DNA from: Bacteroidales bacterium
GTDB taxonomy: Bacteria > Bacteroidota > Bacteroidia > Bacteroidales > UBA932
Assembly (NCBI GenBank): GCA_015060395.1
Contig: SUYP01000001.1
Location: 62,001-126,000, forward strand
DNA length: 64,000 bases
Direction of reading: 5' to 3'
The translations under genes were made by a program, and so were the position numbers. This document shows, piece by piece, positions 45,194 to 53,995 of this stretch. A model generated the notes under the pieces. It was given only the letters and a program-made list of their open reading frames with translations, did not search any database and was not told where the DNA came from. Every line of letters starts with the position of its first letter. The stretch's first letter is position 1.

Positions 45194-46639
45194 TTATTCC
45201 TCGACCTTGATGTAGAACGGTGCTACAGGCAGGCCTTCCACATTCTTCAGGTTGCCAGGCTTGAAATCTCCCCATCCGTATCTTACCACGCAAGGGTCGT
45301 GCACGAATTCAGACCTGATCCTCAATACCTTAGGTTCCCACTCGAAATATGCGTAAGTCACAGGGTAGAATACACCTTCGCTTCCGGCCACCTCAAGGCC
45401 TTCGATCTCCATCCAGCGGCTGAGACCGTTGTCCGTATTGGTGAGTTCTACTGCAAGTTCGCAGCTGTTTGCCATACGGTAGCATCTTACCGCTTCCGGG
45501 CTGTCGCAGGCGATCTTACTGTAGCCGTAGTCCCTGTTGAGAGCCATAAACGCCAGTCTTTCACCCACTTCCTTCTTCTTGGCCGGGTGGATGTTATCCT
45601 GCTCGTATGATCTGACGAGGTCATTGGTCACGATGCAGCCGCAGTTCGGAATCGACTTTGCGGTCTCGTGCTGAGCCTGGCGCAGAAGAGCAAAATATGG
45701 AACAGCGGTCTGAGGCTTGTTGCGGTAAGGTGCGAGCTCTACCATATAGAACGGAAGCTTTGCGTCCTTATCTCCCCAGCATTCTCTCCAGTGGTTCACC
45801 ATATTCGTCATTCTTTCACAGAACTGTTCGTGCTTTCCGGCATTAGAACATCCCTGATACCAGATGAATCCCTTGATGGTGTAACCCTTTGTAGGATTGA
45901 ACATTGCGTTGTAAGCAAGATATGGTCTGTGGTAATGGATCATAGACTCGATCGTCTCGCGTCTGAGATCCTCGTCCGGATATGTCTCGAGGATTTCCTT
46001 CGGTGTCCAGCTCTCTATCCTGGCTCCGCCATACGCGCAGTTGATGATGCCTACAGGAATGTCCATAACCTCATTGAGCTCGCGTGCAAAGAAATATGCA
46101 GTCGCACTCATATATGGAACTGTCTCCGATTCTGCACCCTTCCATTCTCCTTCGACCTCTGTGAGAGGCTCGTAGGACTGTATGGCAGGCACATTGAACA
46201 TTCGGATCTTCTCCTTTGCGGCAGGTGCGCTGATATATTCCGCTGCGTTCTCTACCGGGCAGTTGTAGAATCCCATCATAGGCATCTGCATATTGCTCTG
46301 ACCTGAGGCAAACCACACCTCTCCGATAAGGATGTCCTTGATGCGGATGGTTTCTCCGTCACCTTTTATTGTCATAGAATATGCCTTGTAGCTTGCTTCC
46401 GGAGTCTTTGCATAGATGTTCCAGCAGCCTGCACCGTCAGCCTTGGTACGGTATGAAGCTCCATTCCAGGATGTGGTCACTGTGATCTGTGCTCCAGGAG
46501 TGGCCGTTCCCCAGATCCTGGCTTCAGTGTTCTGCTGCATAACCATTCCGTCGCTGATGAGGTTGGAAGGGTCAAGCTTGGCCTGAGCGCTGAGGCAGAG
46601 GCCGAGCATTACTGCCAATATTGCGGTTATACGTTTCAT
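45194..46639 (-). CDS. Sialate O-acetylesterase-like SGNH hydrolase
   Basis: 481 residues with signal peptide (ITAILAVMLGLCLSAQA). An N-terminal beta domain precedes the SGNH block: EVWFASGQSNMQMPM with nucleophilic Ser in GQSNM, and KGFIWYQGCSNAG as the block II/III signature; the Asp-x-x-His region is in VRSYEQDNIHPAKK. Removes acetyl groups from sialic acids or from plant or host glycans. The periplasmic esterase with the mannonate-type SDR hints at hexuronate or host-glycan use. Confidence 0.82.
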   Translation of the reverse strand: MKRITAILAVMLGLCLSAQAKLDPSNLISDGMVMQQNTEARIWGTATPGAQITVTTSWNGASYRTKADGAGCWNIYAKTPEASYKAYSMTIKGDGETIRIKDILIGEVWFASGQSNMQMPMMGFYNCPVENAAEYISAPAAKEKIRMFNVPAIQSYEPLTEVEGEWKGAESETVPYMSATAYFFARELNEVMDIPVGIINCAYGGARIESWTPKEILETYPDEDLRRETIESMIHYHRPYLAYNAMFNPTKGYTIKGFIWYQGCSNAGKHEQFCERMTNMVNHWRECWGDKDAKLPFYMVELAPYRNKPQTAVPYFALLRQAQHETAKSIPNCGCIVTNDLVRSYEQDNIHPAKKKEVGERLAFMALNRDYGYSKIACDSPEAVRCYRMANSCELAVELTNTDNGLSRWMEIEGLEVAGSEGVFYPVTYAYFEWEPKVLRIRSEFVHDPCVVRYGWGDFKPGNLKNVEGLPVAPFYIKVEE

Positions 46640-46660
46640 TGCTTATGTGGTGTGTGATTG

Positions 46661-47605
46661 TTAAAGTGATGAAAGGCAGTCTGTTACATTCTTGCTGATG
46701 CGTGCCTGGATGTCAGTGCCTTCCGCTTTTTCGAACTTTTCCCCTGTAATGTTCTCATAGAGCTCGATGTAGCGGTCTGTGATTCCGTTGACGATCTCTT
46801 CTGTCATTTCAGGAACCTGCTGGCCTTCCTGACCCTGGAAGCCGTTCGCCATAAGCCACTCGCGTACGAATTCCTTTGAAAGCTGCTTCTGCTTCTGGCC
46901 GGCAGCGAGGCGCTCCTCATAACCCTCTGCATAGAAATAACGTGATGAATCAGGTGTATGGATCTCGTCCATAAGATAGATCTTTCCATCCTTCTTACCG
47001 AACTCATATTTTGTGTCAACGAGGATCAGACCCATCTTTGCGGCAATCTCTGTTCCTCTCTGGAAAATGGCTCTTGTATATGCCTCAAGCTGCTCGTAAT
47101 CTTCTTTGCTTACGATGCCCTGAGCTATGATTTCTTCTTTAGAAATATCCTCGTCGTGGCCTTCTGCAGCCTTTGTAGTAGGGGTGATGATCGGCTGAGG
47201 GAACTTCTGGTTCTCAACCATTCCTTCCGGCATCTCCACACCGCAGATTGTCCTCTTTCCAGCCTTGTATTCCCTCCAGGCGTGTCCTGAAAGGTATCCG
47301 CGGATGACCATCTCGACCTTGAACGGCTCGCATTTGTGGCCGACTGTCACCATAGGATCCGGAACTGCGATCTTCCAGTTAGGAAGGATGTCTGTTGTAG
47401 CGTCGAGGAACTTTGCAGCAATCTGGTTGAGGACCTGTCCCTTGAAAGGAATGCCTTTCGGAAGGACAACGTCAAATGCTGAAATACGGTCAGATACGAC
47501 CATAACAAGATATTCGTCGTTGATGCTGTAAACGTCGCGAACCTTACCTACATAGTGGCCTGTCTGGCCTGGAAAATTGAAATCTGTCTTTACGATTGCT
47601 TCCAT
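46661..47605 (-). CDS. purC: Phosphoribosylaminoimidazole-succinocarboxamide synthase
   Basis: 314 residues from [26 protein letters not shown]; an ATG 27 bases upstream would precede the likely transcription start. Conserved SAICAR synthetase blocks: [56 protein letters not shown] and [13 protein letters not shown]. Catalyses CAIR + Asp + ATP in purine synthesis. Expressed from its own promoter; the esterase starts 21 nt downstream. Confidence 0.96.
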   Translation of the reverse strand: MEAIVKTDFNFPGQTGHYVGKVRDVYSINDEYLVMVVSDRISAFDVVLPKGIPFKGQVLNQIAAKFLDATTDILPNWKIAVPDPMVTVGHKCEPFKVEMVIRGYLSGHAWREYKAGKRTICGVEMPEGMVENQKFPQPIITPTTKAAEGHDEDISKEEIIAQGIVSKEDYEQLEAYTRAIFQRGTEIAAKMGLILVDTKYEFGKKDGKIYLMDEIHTPDSSRYFYAEGYEERLAAGQKQKQLSKEFVREWLMANGFQGQEGQQVPEMTEEIVNGITDRYIELYENITGEKFEKAEGTDIQARISKNVTDCLSSL

Positions 47606-47644
47606 ATTTATATTAGATTTTAGATTATTCATTCATACAATCTA

Positions 47645-47652
47645 CAAATATA
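47645..47652 (-). promoter_or_regulatory. -7 box (TATATTTG) for purC
   Basis: Perfect match on the minus strand, giving a leader of about 33 nt. No -33 TTTG at the right distance. Confidence 0.5.
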
Positions 47653-47676
47653 ATATAAAAATGTGGAAATCGGATG

Positions 47677-48405
47677 CTATTTCGGGTCTATCCATTCCGG
47701 ATATGCTATCTTTGGAATCAGTGTGCGGATCTGGCCGGCACGCTTTGAGATATATGCCGATGGATTCTCAGCGTGACGCTGGATAGGATTGGGCAGGCAG
47801 GCGGCGAGAAGGGATGATTCGCGACGGGTAAGATCTGAGGCCTTTTTGTTGAACAGTTCCTGTGCAGCGGCCTCTGCGCCGTATATTCCCTTCCCCATTT
47901 CAGCTACATTCAGATAAACTTCCAGGATACGTTCCTTACCCCATATCCATTCGATCAGGACGGTGAAATATGCCTCGAAGGCTTTCCTGACGAAGCTTTT
48001 GCTTGGAAAAAGGAACACATTCTTCGCTGTCTGCTGGCTTATGGTGCTTGCCCCACGTAGCTTCTTCCCTTTTTCTCTGTGATCGTCGATGGCTTTTTTC
48101 ATCTCTCTCCAGTCGAATCCATTGTGCTCTGCGAACAGATTGTCTTCACTGGCGATCACGGCTTTGGCCAGTTCAGGGGATATGTTTTCATAGCTTTCCC
48201 ATTTCTTGTGAGTGCGGAACTCCTCATCGTTTCTGTATTCGATGCTTCTGGATACCATCAGAGGCGTCACCCACACCGGTACCCACTTGAGGATAAGCAC
48301 CCATAGCACGGTAAAGGCTATGAATGCCAGCGGAATCTTTATAAGAACCAGTTTGAGCAGCCATTTGAGTATGCCGTCCCGTTGTATCTTTTCTCTTGCC
48401 GTCAT
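47677..48405 (-). CDS. mtgA: Monofunctional peptidoglycan glycosyltransferase
   Basis: 242 residues. One N-terminal membrane helix (about 21-43), then the GT51 motifs: VIASEDNLFAEHNGFD (catalytic Glu), RGASTISQQTAKNVFL, FEAYFTVLIEWIWGKERILEVYLNVAEMGKGIYGAEAAAQ and TRRESSLLAACLPNP. Polymerises lipid II glycan strands without a transpeptidase domain. Overlaps the upstream gene by 4 bp (ATGA). Confidence 0.95.
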   Translation of the reverse strand: MTAREKIQRDGILKWLLKLVLIKIPLAFIAFTVLWVLILKWVPVWVTPLMVSRSIEYRNDEEFRTHKKWESYENISPELAKAVIASEDNLFAEHNGFDWREMKKAIDDHREKGKKLRGASTISQQTAKNVFLFPSKSFVRKAFEAYFTVLIEWIWGKERILEVYLNVAEMGKGIYGAEAAAQELFNKKASDLTRRESSLLAACLPNPIQRHAENPSAYISKRAGQIRTLIPKIAYPEWIDPK

Positions 48406-49310
48406 TTGTATTCTGTCAGTTTCAATCGGAATTTACGGCTCCCGAAGTTGCGGAAGAACAGGTTGCCGTAGGTGCCGTCAATGTTGTTGTGCCCTGCCAT
48501 ATCCGACCTCACTTCTGTCATTCCCGACCTGACAGGGAATCTTTTCCAGGTCTCTCCGTCAACGACGAATGTCACAGGCTCCTTTATTCCCTCTCCCTCG
48601 AATCCCAGAGTCTCATATACCTTACCCTCTGACCATTCCAGATCGGCATAGCTCATAATGTCATCCGGCTGTACATCCTTTATGAATGCCTTCAGCAGCT
48701 TTCCCATACCTCCGCTGACTCTCATATCCGGGAGTGATGCGTAACGGGTCCATTCGTACGAACGGATCTCTTTCCCGTCCTTGATCCATTTCCTGGCGTT
48801 CGAAAACGTCGCCACTGCAATCAGCTTGCCGATATTGCTGTCCGGGCCTTCCTCCGCGATATGCCCAGTCTGCCTTTTCAGAAAAAGCCCGTAGCAATAT
48901 CTGCAGGCTGCATAGCCGTATGAATGGTTCTCGGACAGAAAGGCCTTTGCTTCAGCCTTATCTATCCTTCGTACCTCGCAATTGCGGGCGTAAGCCTGGC
49001 TGAACAGCTCCAGATGTGCCATAAGACGCTTCTGCATCATATTCCGCTGACTGTTCCACCTGTCTTCGGTGATGATGAGAGGATAGCCTTCGGAACTTGC
49101 TATGAAACTGATGCAGCACTCCGTCCCCATAGAGATGAACCGGGCTTCTCCCGCAGAGGATGCCTTTATCTCCAGCGGCAGGATTATCCTTGTATATCCT
49201 CCGTCGGCGGTCTTTGCGGTTATGACATCGTAATCGTCACGGATCTGTCTTGAACATTCAAATCCGTTCTCTTTGAGAAATGCCGCTATGTCATCTATGA
49301 GCCTGCACAT
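48402..49310 (-). CDS. Unassigned GNAT-like protein
   Basis: 302 residues from the ATG at 49310, 6 nt after the promoter -7 box. The core (about 130-250) has a GNAT-like order: ENHSYGYAACRYCYGLFL, GKLIAVATFSNARKW, SYEWTRYASLPDMRVSGGMGKLLKAFI and SYADLEWSEGKVYETLGFEG, close to proteins of phage and host origin that share a Mom-like or acetyltransferase fold. The C-terminal stretch 'FPVRSGMTEVRSDMAG' is encoded by an imperfect tandem copy of an intergenic-type repeat (48498-48533). Enzymatic activity not known. Overlaps mtgA by 4 bp. Confidence 0.55.
   Translation of the reverse strand: MCRLIDDIAAFLKENGFECSRQIRDDYDVITAKTADGGYTRIILPLEIKASSAGEARFISMGTECCISFIASSEGYPLIITEDRWNSQRNMMQKRLMAHLELFSQAYARNCEVRRIDKAEAKAFLSENHSYGYAACRYCYGLFLKRQTGHIAEEGPDSNIGKLIAVATFSNARKWIKDGKEIRSYEWTRYASLPDMRVSGGMGKLLKAFIKDVQPDDIMSYADLEWSEGKVYETLGFEGEGIKEPVTFVVDGETWKRFPVRSGMTEVRSDMAGHNNIDGTYGNLFFRNFGSRKFRLKLTEYK
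48498..48533. repeat. REP-like tandem 15-mers inside a reading frame
   Basis: CATATCCGACCTCAC (48498-48512) and CATTCCCGACCTGAC (48519-48533) match at 12 of 15 positions; the second is part of ATTCCC...GGGAAT, a hairpin form usual between genes. They encode the repeated peptide VRSGMTE/VRSDMAG. Confidence 0.5.
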
Positions 49311-49316
49311 ATTTTG

Positions 49317-49324
49317 CAAATATA
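49317..49324 (-). promoter_or_regulatory. -7 box (TATATTTG) for the GNAT-like gene and mtgA
   Basis: Perfect match on the minus strand ending 6 nt before the ATG at 49310; implies a leaderless transcript. Confidence 0.65.
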
Positions 49325-49349
49325 CCATAAATCCTGATATCATAAGTAG

Positions 49350-49397
49350 CCGTTGAGCGGGTACAGCGCAAGAAAAGTACGATTTTCAGCTCAACGG
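49350..49397. promoter_or_regulatory. Inverted repeat between divergent promoters
   Basis: CCGTTGAGC (49350-49358) and GCTCAACGG (49389-49397) are exact complements separated by 30 nt, and lie between the minus-strand promoter at 49317 and the umuD promoter at 49422. Placement suggests a shared operator or a looping site, perhaps for SOS-type control. Sequence does not match E. coli or Bacillus LexA boxes. Confidence 0.4.
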
Positions 49398-49421
49398 GGT
49401 GGGGCAGACGCGGAGATTTGT

Positions 49422-49429
49422 TAATTTTG
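49422..49429 (+). promoter_or_regulatory. -7 box (TAATTTTG) for umuDC
   Basis: TAnnTTTG match; leader of about 11 nt before the ATG at 49447, which rules out an in-frame start at 49399. Confidence 0.6.
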
Positions 49430-49446
49430 TAGGACAAGGTAAGATT

Positions 49447-49878
49447 ATGACAGAGAATGAAACGATAAGGGATGAGAAGAATCCTGGCGAGGAAATGCCC
49501 AAGATGGCTCAGGAGGGGATCCACGCAGGATTCCCTTCTCCCGCAAATGATTATATGACTCAGGCGATAGACCTGAACAAGGAACTTGTGAGGCATCCTG
49601 CCGCGACTTTTTATGGAAGAGTCGTGGGGGATTCTATGATCGATGCCGGAGTCGATGAAGGTGATATCCTGGTGATAGACAAGGCTTTGGAAGCTCAGGA
49701 CGGTGATATGGCCGTATGCTTCGTGGATGGGGAATTTACATTGAAGCATCTGAAGATCAGGGACGGAAGGATCACCCTGGTTCCGGCGAACGATAAGTAT
49801 CCCAGCATTGAAGTGGATGAAGGAACGGACTTCAAGATGTGGGGAGTAGTGACCTACGTCATCAAGAAGGTAAGGTAG
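49447..49878 (+). CDS. umuD: UmuD-type S24 peptidase, DNA polymerase V accessory protein
   Basis: 143 residues. Self-cleavage site AGFPSPA at about 36-42; catalytic Ser in VVGDSMIDAGVDEGD and catalytic Lys in FTLKHLKI. No DNA-binding domain, so it is UmuD rather than LexA. RecA-stimulated cleavage gives UmuD', the partner of UmuC in translesion synthesis. Followed after 30 nt by umuC. Confidence 0.93.
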   Translation: MTENETIRDEKNPGEEMPKMAQEGIHAGFPSPANDYMTQAIDLNKELVRHPAATFYGRVVGDSMIDAGVDEGDILVIDKALEAQDGDMAVCFVDGEFTLKHLKIRDGRITLVPANDKYPSIEVDEGTDFKMWGVVTYVIKKVR

Positions 49879-49908
49879 GAGATTTCTCGACAGGCTCTAA
49901 ATGACAAT
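49879..49908. repeat. REP-like spacer between umuD and umuC
   Basis: The whole gap is a GAGATTTCTCGACAGGCTC...AAATGACA type sequence, an intergenic form common in this phylum. No promoter seen in it. Confidence 0.45.
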
Positions 49909-51195
49909 ATGTACGCGCTGGTGGATTGCAATAATTTCTTCGTATCGTGCGAAAGGGTGTTCCGTCCCGATCTGGAGGGACGGGCTGTTGTCGTGCTTTC
50001 CAATAACGACGGATGTGTGGTCTCACGCAGCAATGAAGCCAAGGCGATGGGAATATCGATGGGAATACCGTTTTATAAGGTCAAAAGTCTAGTCGAGTCA
50101 GGGCAGCTCGTAGCCTTCTCTTCCAATTATGCACTTTATGGCGATCTTTCCAATCGTGTGATGTCTCTGCTGGCAGATGCCGTCCCCAGAATAGAAATAT
50201 ATTCCATCGACGAGGCCTTCCTGCATCTGGAAGGCATCCCGGAGGAAAAAATTCCCAGACTCTGCAGGGAACTGGTGCAGAAGATATGGCGGTGGGTGGG
50301 TGTCCCTGTGAGCATAGGAGTGGCTCCTACGAAGACTCTGGCCAAGATTGCCAGCCATTTTGCCAAGAAGCATAAAGGCTATAGGGGAGTCTGTATGATG
50401 GATACCGATGAGAAGAGGCTCAAGGCCTTGAAGCTCACTTCTATAGATGATGTGTGGGGCATCGGAAGGAGGCTTGCTCCAAAGATGATCTCCAGGAATG
50501 TCAGGACAGCTTTTGATTTTGTGGAGCGTCCAAGGGATTGGGTAGCAGCAAATTTCAATATAAACGGAGTCCGTACGTGGGAGGAACTGCAAGGGAAAGC
50601 CTGCATTGAGGAAGAATGTGAAGACAGGCGCAAATCAATATGTACATCGCGTTCCTTTGCGGATATGATAGAAGATGAAAAGGAACTGATCCTCAGGATA
50701 TCGGATTTCGCGGCTATGTGTGCACGTAAACTCAGGCAGGAGGGCTCTGCAGCTCACGATGTCACGGTCTTTATGTTTACCAACCGTTTCAGGGACGATC
50801 TGGCTCAGTATTTTCCCTCTGCTACGATAAGGCTGGAAGTTGCGGCAAACAGTGTCCAGGAGATAATCGGGGCAGCGCTTAAAGCCTTCCGGACAATATA
50901 CCGGACCGGATACAGATATAAGAAGGCAGGGGTAATTGTCAGCAGCATAGTTCCTTCTGATGAGATCCAGGGAGCTATCTTCGGATTTGACGAGGAATTG
51001 AGAGAACGGCAGGACCGGCTGTCGAAAGTTATGGATTCAGTCAATGCTGCGGCCGAAGCTTCGGGAACGCATTCGGGTCATTCTCTGCTGCGTCTGGCTA
51101 CTCAGCGCCCCGGGCATTATGCAGACGGCATAAGAAGCGAATTCCGGTCACCTCTGTATTCCACTTCATTGGATGAAATAATAAAGGTGCGCTAG
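49909..51195 (+). CDS. umuC: DNA polymerase V catalytic subunit
   Basis: 428 residues, typical UmuC length. Y-family motifs: MYALVDCNNFFVSCERVFRP, VVLSNNDGCVVSRSNEAKAMGI, YSIDEAFLHL (catalytic Asp-Glu), VSIGVAPTKTLAKIASHFAKK, and WGIGRRLAPKM for the helix-hairpin-helix. Error-prone bypass polymerase acting with UmuD'. A convergent hairpin sits at its 3' end. Confidence 0.96.
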   Translation: MYALVDCNNFFVSCERVFRPDLEGRAVVVLSNNDGCVVSRSNEAKAMGISMGIPFYKVKSLVESGQLVAFSSNYALYGDLSNRVMSLLADAVPRIEIYSIDEAFLHLEGIPEEKIPRLCRELVQKIWRWVGVPVSIGVAPTKTLAKIASHFAKKHKGYRGVCMMDTDEKRLKALKLTSIDDVWGIGRRLAPKMISRNVRTAFDFVERPRDWVAANFNINGVRTWEELQGKACIEEECEDRRKSICTSRSFADMIEDEKELILRISDFAAMCARKLRQEGSAAHDVTVFMFTNRFRDDLAQYFPSATIRLEVAANSVQEIIGAALKAFRTIYRTGYRYKKAGVIVSSIVPSDEIQGAIFGFDEELRERQDRLSKVMDSVNAAAEASGTHSGHSLLRLATQRPGHYADGIRSEFRSPLYSTSLDEIIKVR

Positions 51196-51217
51196 ACTTG
51201 CTGCCTGACGCACCTTT
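51183..51217. terminator. Hairpin at the convergent end of umuC and the GDPD gene
   Basis: AAAGGTGCG / CGCACCTTT, 9 pairs, loop 17 nt. Its 5' arm is within the last umuC codons. T-run weak. Confidence 0.55.
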
Positions 51218-51236
51218 ACATATTGTCGGGATGATC

Positions 51237-52046
51237 TTACTTCAATTCTGTGACATTCATCTTCTGCATAAGGGCTCTTGCTTCAAGAGGATTGTCTGTG
51301 GTGAGATAATCGATTCCCATATTGAGCATCTGCTCCATATTGTTTTCCTTGTTCACGGTCCAGGCGTTTGTCGTCATTCCAAGTCTATGTGCCTTTGCGA
51401 CCCATTTCTTGTTGATGTTGAAAATGCTGAAATGATAGTCGATGCCATTGACACCGGCTGCCTTCACCTTTGCAGGCTTCTTGTTTCCTTCAAGATACTG
51501 TACTGTGAATCCCGGGAGTTTCTCAGCCATCACTTCGCAGATGTGGAAACTGAATGAGATGAACATAACTCTCTGAGGGTCAAGAAGGTCGTGCTCTTTC
51601 AGCTTCTCGATTGTAAGCTCGATGAACCTGTCCTCGACTTCGTCGCAGGAATGAGGCTTCATCTCATATACGAGCATTGTCTCAGGATATTTCTTTCCCT
51701 GCTCGAGATACTGGTCGATGGTAGGGATGGTCTCTCCGTTCTTAATCTTGAAATCCTTGAACTCGGCGTATGGATGCTTCTCGATCTTCTTTCCTTCAAC
51801 ATCGCTGTCGTGATATACGATGAGGACTCCGTCAGAAGTCATATTCACATCGAATTCGCTGCCCCAGAATCCGGCTTCCTGTGCGCATCTGAGTGCTGCT
51901 ACCGAGTTCTTTGCATATCCTGCTTCTTCGCAGTTCCAGAATCCTCTGTGTGCTACGATTCCTGTCTGTTTCTGTGCGTCAGCTGCCAAAGGAAAGAATA
52001 GTATCCCGGCGAGAATGGCTGTTGTAAACATTTTCAATCTGTTCAT
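51237..52046 (-). CDS. Glycerophosphodiester phosphodiesterase
   Basis: 269 residues from MNRLKMFTTAILAGILFFPLAADAQ, a signal peptide, so periplasmic. GDPD motifs: GIVAHRGFWN (catalytic His-Arg), GSEFDVNMTSDGVLIVYHDSDV (metal Glu, Asp, His), VYEMKPH, and NAWTVNKENNMEQMLNMGIDYLTTDNP. Releases glycerol-3-phosphate from phospholipid headgroups or glycans. An in-frame ATG at 52052 is an alternative start. Confidence 0.92.
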   Translation of the reverse strand: MNRLKMFTTAILAGILFFPLAADAQKQTGIVAHRGFWNCEEAGYAKNSVAALRCAQEAGFWGSEFDVNMTSDGVLIVYHDSDVEGKKIEKHPYAEFKDFKIKNGETIPTIDQYLEQGKKYPETMLVYEMKPHSCDEVEDRFIELTIEKLKEHDLLDPQRVMFISFSFHICEVMAEKLPGFTVQYLEGNKKPAKVKAAGVNGIDYHFSIFNINKKWVAKAHRLGMTTNAWTVNKENNMEQMLNMGIDYLTTDNPLEARALMQKMNVTELK

Positions 52047-52085
52047 TATCATTGTTTTTAGTGTTGTTGATCCTGAAGGGTGATA

Positions 52086-52093
52086 CAAAGATA
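52086..52093 (-). promoter_or_regulatory. -7 box (TATCTTTG) for the GDPD gene
   Basis: TAnnTTTG match on the minus strand; leader of about 33 nt. No good -33 element. Confidence 0.5.
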
Positions 52094-52137
52094 AGAAACT
52101 GTTTTCGTTTTCTTATAAAGGTTTGTGTAAAAAATGT

Positions 52138-52145
52138 TAACTTTG
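52138..52145 (+). promoter_or_regulatory. -7 box (TAACTTTG) for pgi
   Basis: TAnnTTTG match; leader of roughly 83 nt. The -33 spacing is not standard. Confidence 0.5.
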
Positions 52146-52235
52146 CCCGGTTGTGCCTGATCTCGAATGATCCGGCAGTGCGAAAGTAGTGTTGGTGTAG
52201 TTTTACATCGATTAATGAATACAAAAACATAAATT

Positions 52236-53576
52236 ATGGTAAAGGTAAATTTGGGAGGCTGCAGCTCCTTTGTAAATGATGCAGATTACAAGGCGTACGT
52301 AGAGAAGGCCCTTTCGGCTCTTGAAGTCCTTGAGAATGAGACTGGTGCGGGAAATGATTTCCTTGGTTGGAAGCATCTTCCGTCCGAGACCTTGAACAGC
52401 ACTCTCGTGGCTGATTGTGAGGCTATCAGAGACCTTTGGAAATCAAAGGGCGTGGATCTCGTCGTCGTCATCGGCATCGGTGGATCATACCTTGGAGCGA
52501 AATGTGCTCTCGAGGCACTTTCACATCAGTTCGGAAAGCAGCTTAAGAACAAGGGCGAGGCTCCTGAGATTGTGTTTGCAGGACAGAACCTCTCCGAGGA
52601 GTATATGTGCGAGCTTATGGATCTGGTACAGGAAAGAAATGCAGCTTGCGTGGTCATTTCCAAGTCTGGCACTACAACCGAGCCGGCAGTCGCTTTCCGT
52701 CTCATCAAGAAGTATCTTGAGGAGAAGTATGGCAAGACGGAGGCGGCAGAGCGCATCGTAGCCGTTACAGACAAGGCACGTGGTGCCCTCAAGGGACTTG
52801 CAACTCAGGAAGGATACAACACTTTCGTGATCGAGGATAATGTAGGTGGCCGTTTCTCAGTGCTTACTCCGGTGGGAATCCTTCCTATAGTACTCGCAGG
52901 CTTCGATATGAAGGCTATGCTCGAGGGTGCTCTGGAGATGGAAAAGGCTTGTGCACAGAAGTGTGAGTGCAATCCGGCAATCCAGTATGCAGCAATGCGT
53001 AACGCTCTCTACAACCAGGGCAAGAAGATCGAGATCCTCGTTGCTTACAATCCTAAGCTCACATATCTCGGCGAGTGGTGGAAGCAGCTCTATGGCGAGT
53101 CAGAAGGCAAGAACGGTCTCGGAATATTCCCGGCATCAGTGAACTTCACTACCGACCTTCACTCTATGGGACAGTACATCCAGGATGGTGAGCGCACCCT
53201 TATGGAGACAGTAGTGACAGTGGAGAAGAGCAACCGCTCTATGCTCATCGAGAACGATCCGCAGAACCTTGATGGCCTTAACTTCCTTACAGGCAAGCAC
53301 GTAGAAGAGTGCAACGCTATGGCTGAGCTCGGAACAAAGCTTGCCCATATCGATGGCGGCGTACCTCAGATCTCACTCTCTATCGAGCGTATCAACGAGT
53401 ATAACCTCGGAGCAATCTTCTATTTCTTCGAGAAGGCCTGCGGCATCAGCGGCTATATGCTTGGTGTGAATCCATTCGACCAGCCTGGCGTGGAGGCATA
53501 TAAGAAGAATATGTTCGCACTTCTCGGCAAGCCTGGATACGAGGCTCAGGCTGAGGCGCTGAAGGCAAGACTTTAA
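52236..53576 (+). CDS. pgi: Glucose-6-phosphate isomerase
   Basis: 446 residues, the short bacterial type. Motifs: VVVIGIGGSYLGAKCALEAL, VVISKSGTTTEPAVAFR, DNVGGRFSVLTPVGILPIVLAGFD (catalytic region), ESEGKNGLGIFPASVNFTTDLHSMGQYIQDG, and NPFDQPGVEAYKKNM with the conserved Lys. Interconverts glucose-6-P and fructose-6-P. Stops 4 nt before the sigma54-type promoter of the first small-RNA cassette. Confidence 0.97.
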   Translation: MVKVNLGGCSSFVNDADYKAYVEKALSALEVLENETGAGNDFLGWKHLPSETLNSTLVADCEAIRDLWKSKGVDLVVVIGIGGSYLGAKCALEALSHQFGKQLKNKGEAPEIVFAGQNLSEEYMCELMDLVQERNAACVVISKSGTTTEPAVAFRLIKKYLEEKYGKTEAAERIVAVTDKARGALKGLATQEGYNTFVIEDNVGGRFSVLTPVGILPIVLAGFDMKAMLEGALEMEKACAQKCECNPAIQYAAMRNALYNQGKKIEILVAYNPKLTYLGEWWKQLYGESEGKNGLGIFPASVNFTTDLHSMGQYIQDGERTLMETVVTVEKSNRSMLIENDPQNLDGLNFLTGKHVEECNAMAELGTKLAHIDGGVPQISLSIERINEYNLGAIFYFFEKACGISGYMLGVNPFDQPGVEAYKKNMFALLGKPGYEAQAEALKARL

Positions 53577-53579
53577 TTA

Positions 53580-53595
53580 TGGCATACCCTTTGCA
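53580..53595 (+). promoter_or_regulatory. Sigma54-type promoter, copy A
   Basis: TGGCATACCCTTTGCA: GG at 53581-53582 and GC at 53593-53594 with exactly 10 nt between, the -24/-12 geometry. Predicted start at about 53606, where sequence identity with copy B begins. Confidence 0.6.
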
Positions 53596-53605
53596 ATTAG
53601 CTGAT

Positions 53606-53681
53606 CACGGTTAGTTTAGTTGTTAATATAGGGCTATGGTTCACCTCCCGGGCGGATTCTTCTGCCGGGGAGGTGTTTTTT
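53606..53681 (+). ncRNA. Putative small RNA, copy A
   Basis: About 76 nt from the predicted sigma54 start to the T-run. A 36-nt AU-rich 5' part (CACGGTTAGTTTAGTTG...) precedes a terminator hairpin: CACCTCCC (53642-53649) pairs with GGGAGGTG (53668-53675), the upper stem extends through GGC/GCC, and TTTTTT follows. Near identity with copy B over its whole length, including the linker, argues for a conserved transcript rather than a chance terminator. No plausible coding frame. Confidence 0.65.
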
Positions 53682-53796
53682 ATGACTGTGGCGGCTGATC
53701 CGTTGATTCTGAGCCTGTTCCTTGCTTTGACGCTGATGTCTCTGGTATAATTTCTGAAAATGTCCGGATGAATTTGACGTTTAGACATTTGATGTT

Positions 53797-53994
53797 ATGG
53801 ACACAGGAAAAACAATCTTGACATTTCTGGCAGGCGCTGCGACTGGAGCGGTAGCGGCCTTGCTTCTCGCTCCTGATTCGGGAAAAAAGACCAGGGAAAG
53901 ACTTCGTTCAAGGGCTGCAGATGCTGCCGGTGTCGCGAAGGAAAAGATTCTGGAAGGACTGGATGCACTTGAATCGGCTCTGGAGGAAGAGTGA
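53797..53994 (+). CDS. YtxH-domain small membrane protein
   Basis: 65 residues: one glycine/alanine-rich membrane helix (TILTFLAGAATGAVAALLLAPDSGKKTRERL), the YtxH signature, then a charged helix (SRAADAAGVAKEKILEGLDALESALEEE). Homologues are often stress-induced and next to phage-holin-like proteins, as here. Start of a three-gene cluster between the two small-RNA cassettes. Confidence 0.75.
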   Translation: MDTGKTILTFLAGAATGAVAALLLAPDSGKKTRERLRSRAADAAGVAKEKILEGLDALESALEEE

Positions 53995-53995
53995 T

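Noticed and set aside
53597..53788. 63-codon minus-strand frame over small-RNA copy A
   Set aside because: It would encode the terminator hairpin and linker; the equivalent region in copy B does not keep a similar frame.
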